Of a stretch of 64,000 nucleotides of DNA, positions 34,406 through 45,922 are shown in pieces. Location of the stretch: the NCBI RefSeq assembly GCF_014898055.3, contig NW_023604295.1, positions 134,570,676-134,634,675 on the forward strand. The letters are read 5' to 3'. The notes beneath the pieces were generated by a model. The model worked only from the letters and a program-made list of their open reading frames with translations, ran no database searches and was not told where the DNA came from. How positions within the stretch are numbered: position 1 is the stretch's first letter; every line of letters starts with the position of its first letter. The stretch is from Talpa occidentalis (lineage: Eukaryota; Chordata; Mammalia; Eulipotyphla; Talpidae). Made by a program: the position numbers and the translations under genes.

Positions 34406-35384
34406 TTTTATAAATAGAGATGAGCTACTAGTTTAGATGTTTCCTGTAGCTGGATGCAGAAAAACACTGTTTTAAGAGTCCTAGGGGGAAGAATGAAGTT
34501 CTGGTTAGGGGGAGGAGGAAGAAGCTAGCCCTCTCCCTTGGCAGGGTGGGGAGAGGGAGAGGGAGTTGGAAGGGGGGCGTGGCTCGGGGCAGAAAACCCA
34601 CTTGCTTCCACCCCTACTGTGGGGGTGCCTAGGCCTGGGAAGAAGAACCCAGTCAGACCTTGAGTCTGCAATGCTCTGCCTGACAATTTCACTTTGCCCC
34701 AGGGAGGTATAAGTTTTCAGAAACAAATATTTATCTAGCCCTTCTTTATGCAAAATCGCGACAGACAGAGAGGAACAAAGAATCAAAAGAGAAAATAAGG
34801 ACTTAATGACAGCCACTTGGAAGGTCACGTTTTTTTCACAGGAAGGGGACCAACCAAAGTGATTCACAGCTTTTTTGACTATGAGTCACGTTTTTTAGCC
34901 CCTACTGAATTTGACTTTATTGTGGAATTTATTGAATGCATTATTTAATTTTAATTTATAAAGGTAAGTTACCTATGTAAATACATATTATTAAGTAAAT
35001 GTACACACACATATATTTAAGAAGGCATTAATTTGAACGTAGCTTTTAGATGACATAATTTCATTTATCATGAAGTGCAAAAGTGCAGTTGACTCCAGAA
35101 TGGTCTGGAATTGTTTTCTAATGGCGCCTCACTATAGCCATCACCAGGTGCTTCTAAGAAAACCCCTCCATCATGGTGCTGTTTGGGCGCTCTGTTCCTT
35201 TTGTCCATCTGGGACTGTGACATTTATGGATCTTTATATTATTCCCTGTCACATCTTGGGTGATTGGAGAGAATCCCAACATGCAATAGTTACTTAATTA
35301 TTAGTTGACTGAGGAAAAAAAAATATATATATACACACACACGTACATACATATGTAAAGCTCAGATATGCTCTTCTTTTTTTA
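34406..35384. other. Unassigned sequence with a G-quadruplex motif
   Basis: It holds a G-rich stretch at 34507-34590, including a canonical quadruplex motif. A 120-codon minus frame at 34505-34867 covers the G-rich part and translates to a Ser/Pro-rich end without a recognised domain, so it is not called a gene. An AT/AC simple repeat lies at about 35319-35345. Confidence 0.45.
34544..34563 (+). other. G-quadruplex motif
   Basis: Four G runs: GGG (34544-34546), GGGG (34548-34551), GGG (34555-34557) and GGG (34561-34563), with loops T, AGA and AGA. A further G6 lies at 34572-34577. Confidence 0.85.
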
Positions 35385-35402
35385 TACTCTCTTAATATTA
35401 TG

Positions 35403-35605
35403 ATAAATTTTTTTGAGTTCACATTGGTTTACAACACTGTCATTCAGAGGTGCAGGCTCACACCTATTCAGCTGTATGTACCACACCACCCCCAAGGCAC
35501 CCACACTCGTCCACCAGTCCACTGGACCCGCACCTGTTTGCTCTCCACCTTCCCCTCCCCTCTGGTAATCTCAGTTCTGAGGTTTAAGAATGCTTTTTCT
35601 GGATT
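35403..35605 (-). mobile_element. L1 3'-end fragment
   Basis: 'ttgagttcacattggtttac', 'ttcagaggtgcaggctcaca' and 'cagctgtatgtaccacacca' form the complement of an L1 3' terminus, related to 56.26 kb. It is truncated before ORF2. Confidence 0.75.
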
Positions 35606-35620
35606 ACAACAGTGACACAT

Positions 35621-37024
35621 TTTTGAAAGTAGTAGAAATGATGTGGGTGAGACATAACATTTATTTGGCATAGTGATAACGGTTGGGGAGCCTGTAGTGC
35701 TTGGCCAGTTTGCAGTCACGTCAGGCATCACAGACGGCCACTCCTGCAGGTTGTCAGGCAGGAGAGCACATTAGCCAGATGCCGAGGGAAGGCTGTGTTG
35801 AGACTCATCTCACCCTAAACAGAATTTCCACTCAATGTTGGCTTCCTGACTCTTTGACACAGCCACTCTTCCCCCTCCCCCGCCAGCTACTCCCATCATC
35901 ATATTTCTATTTCTATCATATTTCTAAGAAGAACCCTATAGCAAATGTGTTGCTCAGGGCATGATGGAGCTTTTTCTGTGAGGTGAGTAGTTGATACCTT
36001 GGGGTCAACTGTCCAGGTCACCATGGGAACGGTCTAATGTCCCTGGCAGCTGCATGTGATGCTGTCTCTTGCCATAAGCTGGATGCTATCACACACCTGC
36101 TTGACTCCAAATGCACTGTTCTCATTTTCTTACCTGAGAATTTGAAAATTGGGTCTGAGAGGCACAGAATCTGGGAATTTTTAGACCTGAGTCATATTAA
36201 CAGCAACTTTCTAACGAGGAGGCCAGGGACCTTAACCTATCCTTGACTTCAGGAACTACTCCAGTTTCTTCCCAATGACTCCCATTTCTTCCCCCTTAAC
36301 ACAAGTAGGTTCTGTTACCTGTGAGATAAAGAACATTAATTATATAAGTATGTGGGGCAGGGAAGTGGGCTCTGCTACTTAGGACTTGAAGTTAAATGCA
36401 GTAAAGATTTTAGGGATCTTTAAATTTGGGAGTAGCAGCCCACATGAGCATTAGGAATTTCTGGGTTTTAGACTAACTGAATAAATACTTACATAGGATG
36501 TGAGTAAATGTGTGTTCTTAGAGGTGGATGTGGAGGTGGATGTGGATGTGTTCTTAGAGGTGGATGTGCGTTCTTTCCACCACTCCCAACTGCCACAGGA
36601 TTTTCCCGGGTGCAGGGCCCTGAGCTCGCTGAGAGAGCTTCTCTTGGCTTGACCACATTAGGCTGGACCGACCAACTTTATCTGACTTGATGTCATTTTT
36701 AAAGGAGAGCAGTGTTTCTTCCCTCCCCTAGCCACTAGTGCCATTTTTAGAAGGAAAGAGTGAAACCAAGGACTCTGTTTAAAGCATTAGTTACATATTG
36801 GTAAATGTAAAATACAGAATTGTTATTTTTTTTTAAATGGAGTTTATATTTGTATGTATGTTGTATGGAGACCAATAAACATAAAACCAAATATTTATGC
36901 AAGAAGATTTAAAAGGAACTAGATCAAGGTGCTAATAAATGATTTTGAAGGAGTTAACAGAACTACTGATGCTATCATCTCACTGCTTTCTCCAATTTTC
37001 CTAACTTCCCATAATGTGGTGTCG
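35621..37024. other. Unassigned sequence with a small tandem duplication
   Basis: A 22-bp unit ('tgtgttcttagaggtggatg' then tg) is repeated exactly at 36511-36532 and 36547-36568. An 87-codon frame at 35701-35964 and others show no domain. Confidence 0.5.
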
Positions 37025-37188
37025 TTGTATTTAAAATAACTTTTGGTAATCACCATGGGTAATCACCATTTATTGTATTTAAAATAACTTTTAAATAATA
37101 TTTTAAATTTTAAAATAATATTTTAAATACAATAAATGGGTAATCACCATTTATTGTATTTAAAATAACTTTTGGTAATCACCATGGG
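37025..37188. repeat. Fold-back and direct-repeat complex
   Basis: A 35-bp block is repeated exactly at 37025-37059 and 37154-37188. A 36-bp block is repeated at 37057-37092 and 37138-37173. A 19-bp inverted repeat pairs 37066-37084 with 37121-37139, and between these arms a 16-bp direct repeat lies at 37093-37108 and 37113-37128. The arrangement looks like template switching during repair or insertion. Confidence 0.95.
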
Positions 37189-37300
37189 GCACATTGCAAA
37201 TAGCCAAGTATGAAGTTGGACATCTGAAACTAATACAATGTTATAAACTAGTGTTACCTCCATAAAAAAAGGAATTACATTAAAAAAAAAACACCATGGG
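37189..37300 (+). mobile_element. Very short 5'-truncated L1 3' end
   Basis: About 100 bases of L1 3' terminus ('ctgaaactaatacaatgtta', 'ctagtgttacctccataaaa') end in A-rich tracts. The sequence 'caccatggg' precedes it (37180-37188, also 37051-37059) and follows it (37292-37300), consistent with a target-site duplication. Confidence 0.75.
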
Positions 37301-37955
37301 AAGCAGGGAAAATAAATAAATGCACTGAGTCCACTTTAAAATAAAAAAGAGAGAGGAAAGAAGGAAGGAAGGAGAATTAGACATTTGGAAACATTGTCAG
37401 AAAAAAATCTGGTAAAACAGTGCTGAAAAACTTTAAATTTTGACTTTTGTGCTTGAAATATTAAGAGATTTTTGTGTTTATTTTCAGTTTATGAAAGATG
37501 GATTGTTGCTTTTGTCAGCATTAAAAAATGGAATAGAAAAAAAATGGAATAGAAAAAAAATGGAATAGAAACTATATTGTAATTTTCTCTTTGGTGTTAC
37601 TGTTTGAAATGCCTGATACCCCTGGAGACCAAGCAGCTGCTTCTCAGAGGACTGCTAGAGGTTTTAGGTTACAAGGTTATTTAGCAGTTGTCCCCTTTAT
37701 CTATTTGTTTAAAATAGAACTAGGTTACACCACCAACAAAGATACATAAGACAAACCTCCTTCTAGATTTAAAAGTAAGAAAATAAATTGATATTAATAA
37801 GAAACCTTTTTAAAGCACATTGAAGGATCACACGTTGAGGAATTTTAATGCAAATAGGCCACCTCAAGAAATGGTTTATTTTTATTTATTTTAATTTTAT
37901 TATGTTTTAAAAAATATGTGTCTTTTTCCACTGTTTAATGTTTTATTTTTTAAGT
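37301..37955. other. AT-rich sequence with a 16-bp tandem triplet
   Basis: Three copies of a 16-bp unit starting 'atggaatagaaa' begin at 37528, 37544 and 37560. A GAAG-rich run lies at about 37352-37372. No gene is seen. Confidence 0.6.
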
Positions 37956-38875
37956 ACAGTTATTTTTTTATCTTTATTTATTTTTTAATTTTTATTTATT
38001 TTTTAAACAATTTGCTTCCCTTCACCCCCTCAGGTTGAGTCCCTGTAGAATTTCCTTCCCCAAGGCACCCCTAAGGCACCACAGTCCTCTATACACCTCC
38101 CTCCCTCCCTCTGATCCCTCTCCCTCCTCCTCCCCTGCAGTATGTCTCTGATTTGTAATTGTCTATTTTTGCTTTGTTGTGTTTTGTACTGTTATTATTT
38201 TTTTTTACACTGATGTCTTATTTGGTTCCCTTATATTCTTGTTATAAGTGAAACCATCCGATATTTTTCTTTTTCCTTCTGGCTTATTTCATGGAGCATA
38301 ATTCCTTCTAGCTCCATCCACGTTGCTGTGAATGCCATCAGTTTATCTTTTTTTGATTGCTGAATAATATTCCATTGTGTATATATACCACATCTTCTTG
38401 ATCCAGTCATCTGTTTTTGGGCATTTGGGTTGTTTCCAGGTTTTACCTATTGTAAATAGTGCTGCAGTAAACATAGGGGTACAGGTGTTCTTTTGAATCA
38501 ATGTTTTTGTGTCCTTTGGGTAGATCCCTAGGAGTGGAATTGCCGGGTCGTATGGTAGCTCCATTTTTAGTAGACTGAGGAACCTCCAGACAGCTTTCCA
38601 TGGTGGTTGGACCAGTTTGCACTCCCACCAGCAATATAGGAGAGTTCCTTTTTCACCGCATCCTCGCCAGCATTTGTTGTTGCTTTTTTTTTTTAATATG
38701 TGACATTCTTACTGGTGTAAGGTGGTATCTCAGTGTGGTTTTGATTTGCATTTCCCTGATGATAAAGGGATGTTGAACATTTTTTCATATGCCTGTTGGC
38801 CATTTGCATTTCCTCTTTGGAGAAATGTCTTTTAAGTTCTTCTGCCCATTTCTTGACTGGATTGTTTAAAAAATT
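37956..38875 (-). mobile_element. 5'-truncated L1 with ORF2 C-terminal remnant
   Basis: About 0.9 kb of minus-strand L1: 3' UTR at 37956-38230 (like 28.6 kb), then the ORF2 end. The minus frame 38343-38564 includes [20 protein letters not shown] and WIKKMWYIYTMEYYSAI, both typical of the ORF2p C-terminus. Further ORF2-like residues ([18 protein letters not shown]) lie at 38693-38899 in another stretch, so the frame is interrupted between about 38565 and 38700. It is an inactive fragment and somewhat more complete than the copy at 9.1 kb. Confidence 0.9.
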
Positions 38876-39194
38876 GCATGATTTTAATTGAGGTAACATT
38901 GGCTCATGACACTGAAGATGAGTTAGGGGTCACTTATCTACCTGATTGAAGTAGCATCACGTTGTGACATCATGTAAGTTCAGGTGTTCACGGTTCAGAT
39001 GTTCATGTTCACACTGAGCACCAACGTGTATCTGCTACATTACTGGCTCTGCTAAAGTCTAAGTCTTTCCTTCACCAGACTGCTTTTCCCAATTCACCTT
39101 GCTCCCTTTCTCCTTCCTTTCTGCTCATCGCTACCTGGTCTTATGGTCCAAAAGTTCATTTTTGTTTTATTTCCTCTGTTTGTTTGTTTTCTAG
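38876..39194 (-). mobile_element. Second L1 3' end, adjoining the previous one
   Basis: A new 3' terminus starts with 'ttttaattgaggtaacattg' right beside the truncated ORF2 of the previous copy. It continues to about 39194 ('ttgttttatttcctctgttt'). It is a separate insertion or an older host of the neighbouring L1. Confidence 0.7.
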
Positions 39195-42100
39195 GAAATG
39201 CTAAATTAGAAATTTAAAAATATATAACATAGATAATGTACCAAGGTTGTTATATATTTTTTTGACTAAAACACCAGCACTTCTTTAACATGCTGTACAT
39301 GTGTATTTACATATCAAGGGCGAGAGCATTTAACTCAACACATAAAAGAAGCGATTAGTGGTCATGACCAATTCAGTAGGTCTTAGAGCTGTAATACCCT
39401 CTACACATGATCAGACCAGTGCTTTTTCTACAGCTTTTTGAGATGACAGTATGTTATACATCCACACTACCAAGATGGTAACCACTGGTCTCATGTAATC
39501 ACTTGAAATGTGGCTAGTATGGACCTAGTTCTGAGGAACTAAATGTTTAATTGAATGTAAATTTTACATTAAATAGCCACACGTGGCTAGTGTTCTTTAT
39601 TGTACAGTACAAATCATGCTTATTTGGCAGATAAAGATATCAAGAGAGAGGCTAAGTGAGAATCAAGACAACTGTCAAATCTAGCATTACTATTTTCAAC
39701 CAGTTTTCTTCATTAGAGATTAAAGAAGAAAACAAAGATGAGTGACTTGGGCACATTAGCGTTCTAACACTGTTCCCTAATCAACCTTTATTTTAAACCT
39801 TTTAAAATAGCTAGAAATCATCCACCCATGGGTGAGGTAACTCAAATAGATGAAGGCCCCTAAGTCCTCTCTGATTCTCATGCTAATAATACATTTGATG
39901 AAACCTTGTAGTTTTCAAAGCTAAGCTTAGTCACCAATATGATAAGCTCTCACTGGCTCTTTACAACAACCATGTTGCTTTCGAGGGTATCTTTTGGATC
40001 CATAGATCTCTCTAGTACTCAGCTCAGTATGGGGGAAGAATACCAAACTCATATAGAGCTTATATGTCAAATAGGGAAGTGTTGAAGATCAATAATATTC
40101 TGAGTTAATGATAATGCAATTGATAACCTGCTATCATATCTGGTAAGAAGAAATGACAGCATTAAAAAAATATTAAAAGCGCCATCAAGGGAGGTAATTC
40201 TGCTCTGTAATCTGATGAACATAGTTCATCCCAACTCCATTACTTACCATCTTTTTAAGAGCACTACAAGCCAACACATCCTCTACATGTGAATCATTCA
40301 AATGGACAGACTAGTTGAAAAATGCTTCTTTGGCTAATATAAATTATAAGAGGAGGGTGTAGTGCTATTAAGGACCTCAATCTCGATAGAACATAACAAA
40401 TATTTAATAATTACTGTGATCAGTGAAATGCTATGTGTCTCCATTCTGGTCAAATCTGGCGTTTTGTTGTTGTCAAAAATTTGCATCATAGGAAGAGTGT
40501 AGATAGATATCTATGAAGTGCTTTTAGCAATTGGAAGAATATTCTGGTCAAAGAACTGTAGTCAAGGTTACAGTTTTGATCTCCACATGGGCCAATTAAA
40601 TAAAATAGGCTAGTTCACATTTATAGAAGGAACCCCCAACTGGGACTGGCCTTTTAAGCAACATGCATCACTAGATAGAAGATCAACAGGCTATGTAATG
40701 TTTATGGCATATCTGCCTATCATAATTACTGGGAAAGTAACCCAAAGACCTTGGCTTCATATTTGAAGAACATTATTAACAATATAGTGAGAAACTGCTA
40801 GACCTAGGGTAGACCTGTGCACCAAGCCACTTATCATCCTTATGACCTTTAGTCTTTCAACTATGGTTGTGCCACTGGGAAAACATTAAAAAAAACAAAA
40901 ACAAAAACCAAAAATCTCTTCTTTCTTTATCATCAGGGTGCTGTGGGGAATTAATGAAAAGATAAATGAGAAATTTCTTTGGAACTCTAAAGTGTTTATC
41001 CAAGTAGAAGATATTATTAATATTTATAGCTTAAATGCTAAGAGATTTTTAGAGTTGCTATTGTGTGTTTGTTTTGTTTCCCCCCACCCCGGGTTAGCTT
41101 TAAAAAATGTGACTTGCCTCTCTGTTATGATGGCATTTAGACCTCTGCTTCATCAACATCAGGGACAAACTTTCATAAATTCTTCTTCTTTATTGAAATA
41201 AAATCCCACATGTCTCCAGTGCTTCATTATCCCCAACAAATAATGGGTCATGATGAATGACCGTGAAGTCAAGTTGATGGCTACTGCATAATTATACTTC
41301 CACAGGAATTACATAAAAACAACATTGTGTAACACCTGCAAGACAGAGCTGGCTTTTAGAGAAGTTATTTTTAGTTGAGAGGGTGGAAAGGAATAGAGAT
41401 GGCACAGCACGTGCAAGTGCCTCCCAATCAGCTGTAGAACACTGAGGAAAAATAGGGGCCAGCCCCCCTTTGCTTTCTGGTTTATACCCACCCCTTCATG
41501 CTGCACCACTGAGTTACAAATATTCAAACCACAAACACAGTAAAGCTTCTCTTCTTTCCACTGTATTAGGCTTTCATTTGAAAGCCGCACAAGATCTCAG
41601 AAATAATGTCTTTGGAAAAAATCTGGTTAGGTGCAGAGAGAGCACTCAGTAGCAGGGTGTGGGGGTGGGATAGGGGGTGGGCGGGAACAAGAAGTGTCTT
41701 CTAGTATCGATGCTTCAAGTTTTTATTCCTCAATTTAAATGCTGATGGGGGGATGCCATGTTTAATGACAAAACAAAGGATTTAAAACACTTGAAACAAT
41801 GATTGATAATAGAAAAAAGGAGAAAAATCTCAGTGAAGCAGGAAAGGTAGCTCAACATCAGGCTGGGTTGATGTAAGCTACAAAGACTAATCCTGCAAAG
41901 TCCTCAAATCTTTGCTGAGCCTCTGGGTACCAGGTGGCAGCATCAGCTTCCTGATTGTAAGGAAGTGCTGCCTTGTGTCTGGGATATTTTAGTAGAAGAA
42001 CCAGATAAGCCAGGCCAAGATGAAAGACATTTCTCATCCATATAGTCTTTCATGAAAAATATATTATCCTCAGGCCTTTAAACAAAAAAGTCCCTAGTTT

Positions 42101-43560
42101 CCTGAGATACAATGTAGAGTTCTTTGCCACTCCTAATAGCAGGAAAAGAACGAGATTCTTCTTGCTGAGGGCGGTGCTGGATTTCCTTTGGGGAAGACTA
42201 TTTTGATCTATTTCTTATGAGATGGAAAGGGATGGCCTAATATTTTTTTCCGTGGGTATTATGTTCATCGGGTCGACTAAACCATGGCTTTAGCTTCCAG
42301 ACCCCAGGGAAAGATAAAGAAAATTTAAGTGTCTTTTAAATAAGTCTTTGCTTCCAGTGGCTATTAAAAATATTGACACAGGTTTTTATTTAGGAATATC
42401 CATGTATGGGATCCATGTAAACATTGACCATCCCTAATGTCCTTCAGTAACCAAGAGGTGATGGTGTGCGCTTGCTTTGCCATTTCTGTTCTCAGTCTAT
42501 TCCCTTGGTGAATTAATGGTTGATGTTTTTACAAAGTGTAGTTGGAATATCTATCAAAGACAATTATGCTTGTGTTTATTATCTATAGTCTAGATTAATT
42601 GCCAGGTGATTAAAAAAGTCCTAAAGTTCCTTTAAAATTGTTTTGCAAATAGTTTCATGATAGGCAAAATTTAATACTTTGTTTTCGGCTGACTTTTTAG
42701 CTATGATATAGGCTAAGGAATATAGTGCAATTTTATATGAAAATAATGTCAGCTTTTCTTAGGGGAAGCTAGGAACTGGATATTATTTGATGGTATTTAG
42801 CTAGAGGATGTCTCTTCCTATGAGGTTCTCCTGGGAGCCACCCACTCCCCCAACATGAATAGTTTCACCAAATGGGAAGTTCTTTAGCAAACCAGTACAA
42901 AGGACTCAAGAGACTTTTAGGGTCTAATCAAAGAAATTGTTATAGGCAGTTCCAAGGCTGTGGGCTCTGGGCTCTGGGAATGAGAAAACATTAAAACAAA
43001 CCTCAACAGAGAACAGTATGACCAATGAATATTTTCCAGCTTCTTCCTGTACTATGCTGCATACAAAGAATGGACTATATAGTCATTGGCTAAGACAGAG
43101 GGATAAAACTGGCTCTCTAGGATAGTATTCTTTTGATCTTAGAAGCAAAGTAGAATCCCTTATTATGTGATCTTTCTTAGGAAGATGGTGCATGTGGCTT
43201 AAACCTAGATTCAGAGTGTCATTTCATAATGCCAAAGTTGAAATCCTGCACTCTTTACCCCTGGATAGTTGTATGATAAAGTTCCTTCCATGGCAGGTCC
43301 CTTACATGTCCCCCCAACCTCTCTGGAAACTTCTACTGCATGATGGAAGTAATGGTTGGCCAGCTTAGGTAGCCAGTGATGACTGCTGGGTCCTAAGGCA
43401 AACCACATGACTTTATGAGTCATTCTACATTAACTGAATGTCTAGGAGAGTTACCTTAAAATTTACTCATCAAAAGAAGGGTCTACATTTCCAAGCATTA
43501 TTCTAAATATGTGTGTCTCCAGGTCTTTCTGATTATCACTATAGCACTGAGTTATTTTGA
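39195..43560. other. Long block with little recognisable repeat
   Basis: At 39445-39625, 'cacttgaaatgtggctagta' and 'aaatagccacacgtggctag' resemble an old dispersed mammalian repeat of uncertain class. The remainder shows no clear element, and open frames (40938-41201, 41309-41590, 43211-43423) have no domains. It may be unique sequence or very old retroviral debris. Confidence 0.4.
41655..41685 (+). other. Strong G-quadruplex motif
   Basis: Six G runs at 41655-41657, 41661-41665, 41667-41669, 41673-41677, 41679-41681 and 41683-41685 are separated by loops of one or three bases. Confidence 0.9.
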
Positions 43561-43566
43561 CTAAAT

Positions 43567-43628
43567 ATCTATGAGATATCATAAATATTTATGAGATATT
43601 TATGAGATATCTATGAGATATCATAAAT
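43567..43628 (+). repeat. Short AT-rich tandem repeat
   Basis: 'tatgagatat' occurs four times (43570, 43590, 43601, 43612). The 20-bp block 'atctatgagatatcataaat' occurs at both ends, 43567-43586 and 43609-43628. Confidence 0.9.
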
Positions 43629-43969
43629 TCTTCTTCATTCACAATTAGGAGAGGTACGGAGAGGCTCTTCAATTACTTCCATTATTAGAGTAATAGGGCC
43701 TTTCACACAGGAGCATCCATAGCCTCTTCCAAGATGACTTGGCCAGTCCTGGGAAGTTAATAAACAACCAATGAGCCGGTTTCTGTGGTGAGTTCTTAGA
43801 GAATTGTGGAATGCCTCAGCTTTTATTCTCTGTGTTGCATCTTGGACAAGAATTCAATAGTAGTTATTTTTGTGAAGAGATATAGATTCAAATACTCCTT
43901 GGTTATGTAGATTGATGTTTCCTACTGGATCATTACCCTAAAATTTTTTGATGATGTATTTTCATAATA

Positions 43970-44080
43970 ATACTAGTATATTATGAATATACTAGTATAT
44001 TATGAAAATATTGTAATAGACTAGTATATTTACATTGTAATATACTAATGTATATATGCAATATATATGTAATTTAATTG
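43970..44080 (+). repeat. AT-rich tandem and palindromic tract
   Basis: An 18-bp unit 'atactagtatattatgaa' is repeated at 43970-43987 and 43989-44006, followed by further 'ctagtatatt' variants and TA-rich sequence. Confidence 0.85.
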
Positions 44081-44140
44081 TAATTTAATAGTAGTATTAG
44101 CTAATACTTCCATCATGTCACATCATTATCTTTATTTTGT

Positions 44141-45385
44141 GGTGAGAACAATTAAGATCTAATCTTTCAGCAACTTTGAAGCTTATAATATGGACTGTTG
44201 ACTGTAATCACTATGCCATGCATTAGAATCCTCAGAACTTATTTATCTACAAGTTACAAGTTTATAACCTTAAGCAACATCTCTCTAATTCCCCTACCCT
44301 ACAGCTCCTGGTAACCACCATTCTACTCTGTTTTTACAAGTTCAGCTTTTTGAAATTCTACAAGTCAGTGACATAACACAAGGCTTGTCTTTCTTTGTAT
44401 GACTTATCTCAATGGCTTCAAGATCCTTCCATGATATCACAAATGGCAAGATCTCTCTCTCTTTTTTTTTCCCTAGAGGTACCCTTGTATGTATATGCCA
44501 CATTTACTTATCCATACATCTTTCCTTGGGCTCTTAGGTTGTTTCCAAAACTTGACTGTTGTAAATACTGCTATGGTGAACATAGGAGAGCATATATCCC
44601 TTTGAATAAATGTTTTTGCATTCTTTGGGTGGATGTGTACGAGTGGAATTGCTGGATTGTATGACAGGTCTATTATTGCTATTTTAAGAAACATACATCT
44701 TGTTTTCCATAGGGTCTGGATGAATCTACATCCTACCAATGGTGTAGTGGGGTTCCTTTTTCTCCACATCCTTGCCAACACTTGCTTCTGGTCTTTTAGA
44801 TATCTCACAGGTATGAGATGGTATCTCTGAGGTTTTGACTTGCATTTCCCTGATTAAAATGATCATGAGCATTTTTGGAATGTGCCTATTGTCCATTTGT
44901 GTGTCTTCTTTGGAGATGTGACTGTTTAGCTCTTTTGCCCATTTTTTTATTTGTTTTGTTGTTGTTGAGTTTTATGAGTTCTCTGTAGATCTTGGGTATT
45001 AGCCACTTTTTGTTATGCCTATGATTTGCAAATATTTTATCCCATTCAGTAGTGTGTCTTTTTTCATATTAATGATAGTTTCTTTCACTGTGAAAATTTT
45101 TTGCTTGGTGTAGCCCCATTAGTTAATTTTTGCTTTTGTTTTCCTTTCTGTTGGAGTTGAGGCCCCAAACATCCCTGAAGCCAGTGTTGTGGAGTGTTTC
45201 ACCTATGTTTTCTTCTATGTATTTTATGATTTTAGGTCTTATATCCAAGTTTTTAATCCATTTTAAGTTAATTTTTCTTTGGTGAGAGATAGTAATCTAG
45301 CTTCATTTATTTATAAGTGGTTGTCCAGTTTTTCTAACACTATTTGTTGAAGAAATTTTCTTTCTCCATTGTATACTCTATGAGC
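44141..45385 (-). mobile_element. Older L1 with ORF2 3' portion
   Basis: The complement of an L1 3' UTR ('ggtgagaacaattaagatct', 'ctcctggtaaccaccattct') runs into the ORF2 end and on upstream to about 45385. The minus frame 44473-44808 still reads as ORF2p-like (NPAIPLVHIHPKNAKTFIQ, MFTIAVFTTVKFWKQPKSP) for about 110 codons, then breaks. Upstream ORF2 at 44.8-45.4 kb is more decayed. The copy is more diverged than those at 9.1 and 38 kb. Confidence 0.85.
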
Positions 45386-45922
45386 CAATTTTATTTGACT
45401 CTCAAAGCACAATGTAAACCCAGTTGATGCCAAGTTTTGAAATCAAATGTATGTATGATTATTCTTATCATTAATGATTTGACTGCAAACCATTCAGCAT
45501 TGTCTTTATATGGAACAAAAGAAAAGACGGGAAAGGAGAATCATCAAACATTAGAGTAAAGACATGCTTGAGTAAATTTGAGAAGAATCAAAAGAACTTC
45601 TGTGGATGAGATAATTTAAAAAATATTTTTGTAGAGGATCTGAAAGGAAGGTTTGCTCTACCCTTGACAGAGTATAAATTTGGGTGTTATAGGATGTATA
45701 GAATGTCTATTATTTGTTTTTTTTAATCAACTAAATAATATGTCTAGTCTTCCCTTTTTTCATAACTTCATCCCTTGTTATTTCAGATGCAGCATGCCTG
45801 GGTACTGTTGACATTTGTTGCCTGGGATCACATCCCACTAGTCAGGAATGGTAGGAAAGGCTAGAAAAGGCATGCAGCTTATATGATTCTGCCTGGAGAC
45901 AGGCATGTGAGAGAGGTAAAGG
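45386..45922. other. Unassigned sequence
   Basis: No repeat or frame of note is seen between the L1 and the MER5A-like element. Confidence 0.45.

Noticed and set aside
34505..34867. 120-codon minus-strand frame
   Set aside because: No domain or family likeness; the C-terminal half is the translation of a G-rich tract. No splice or promoter context was seen.
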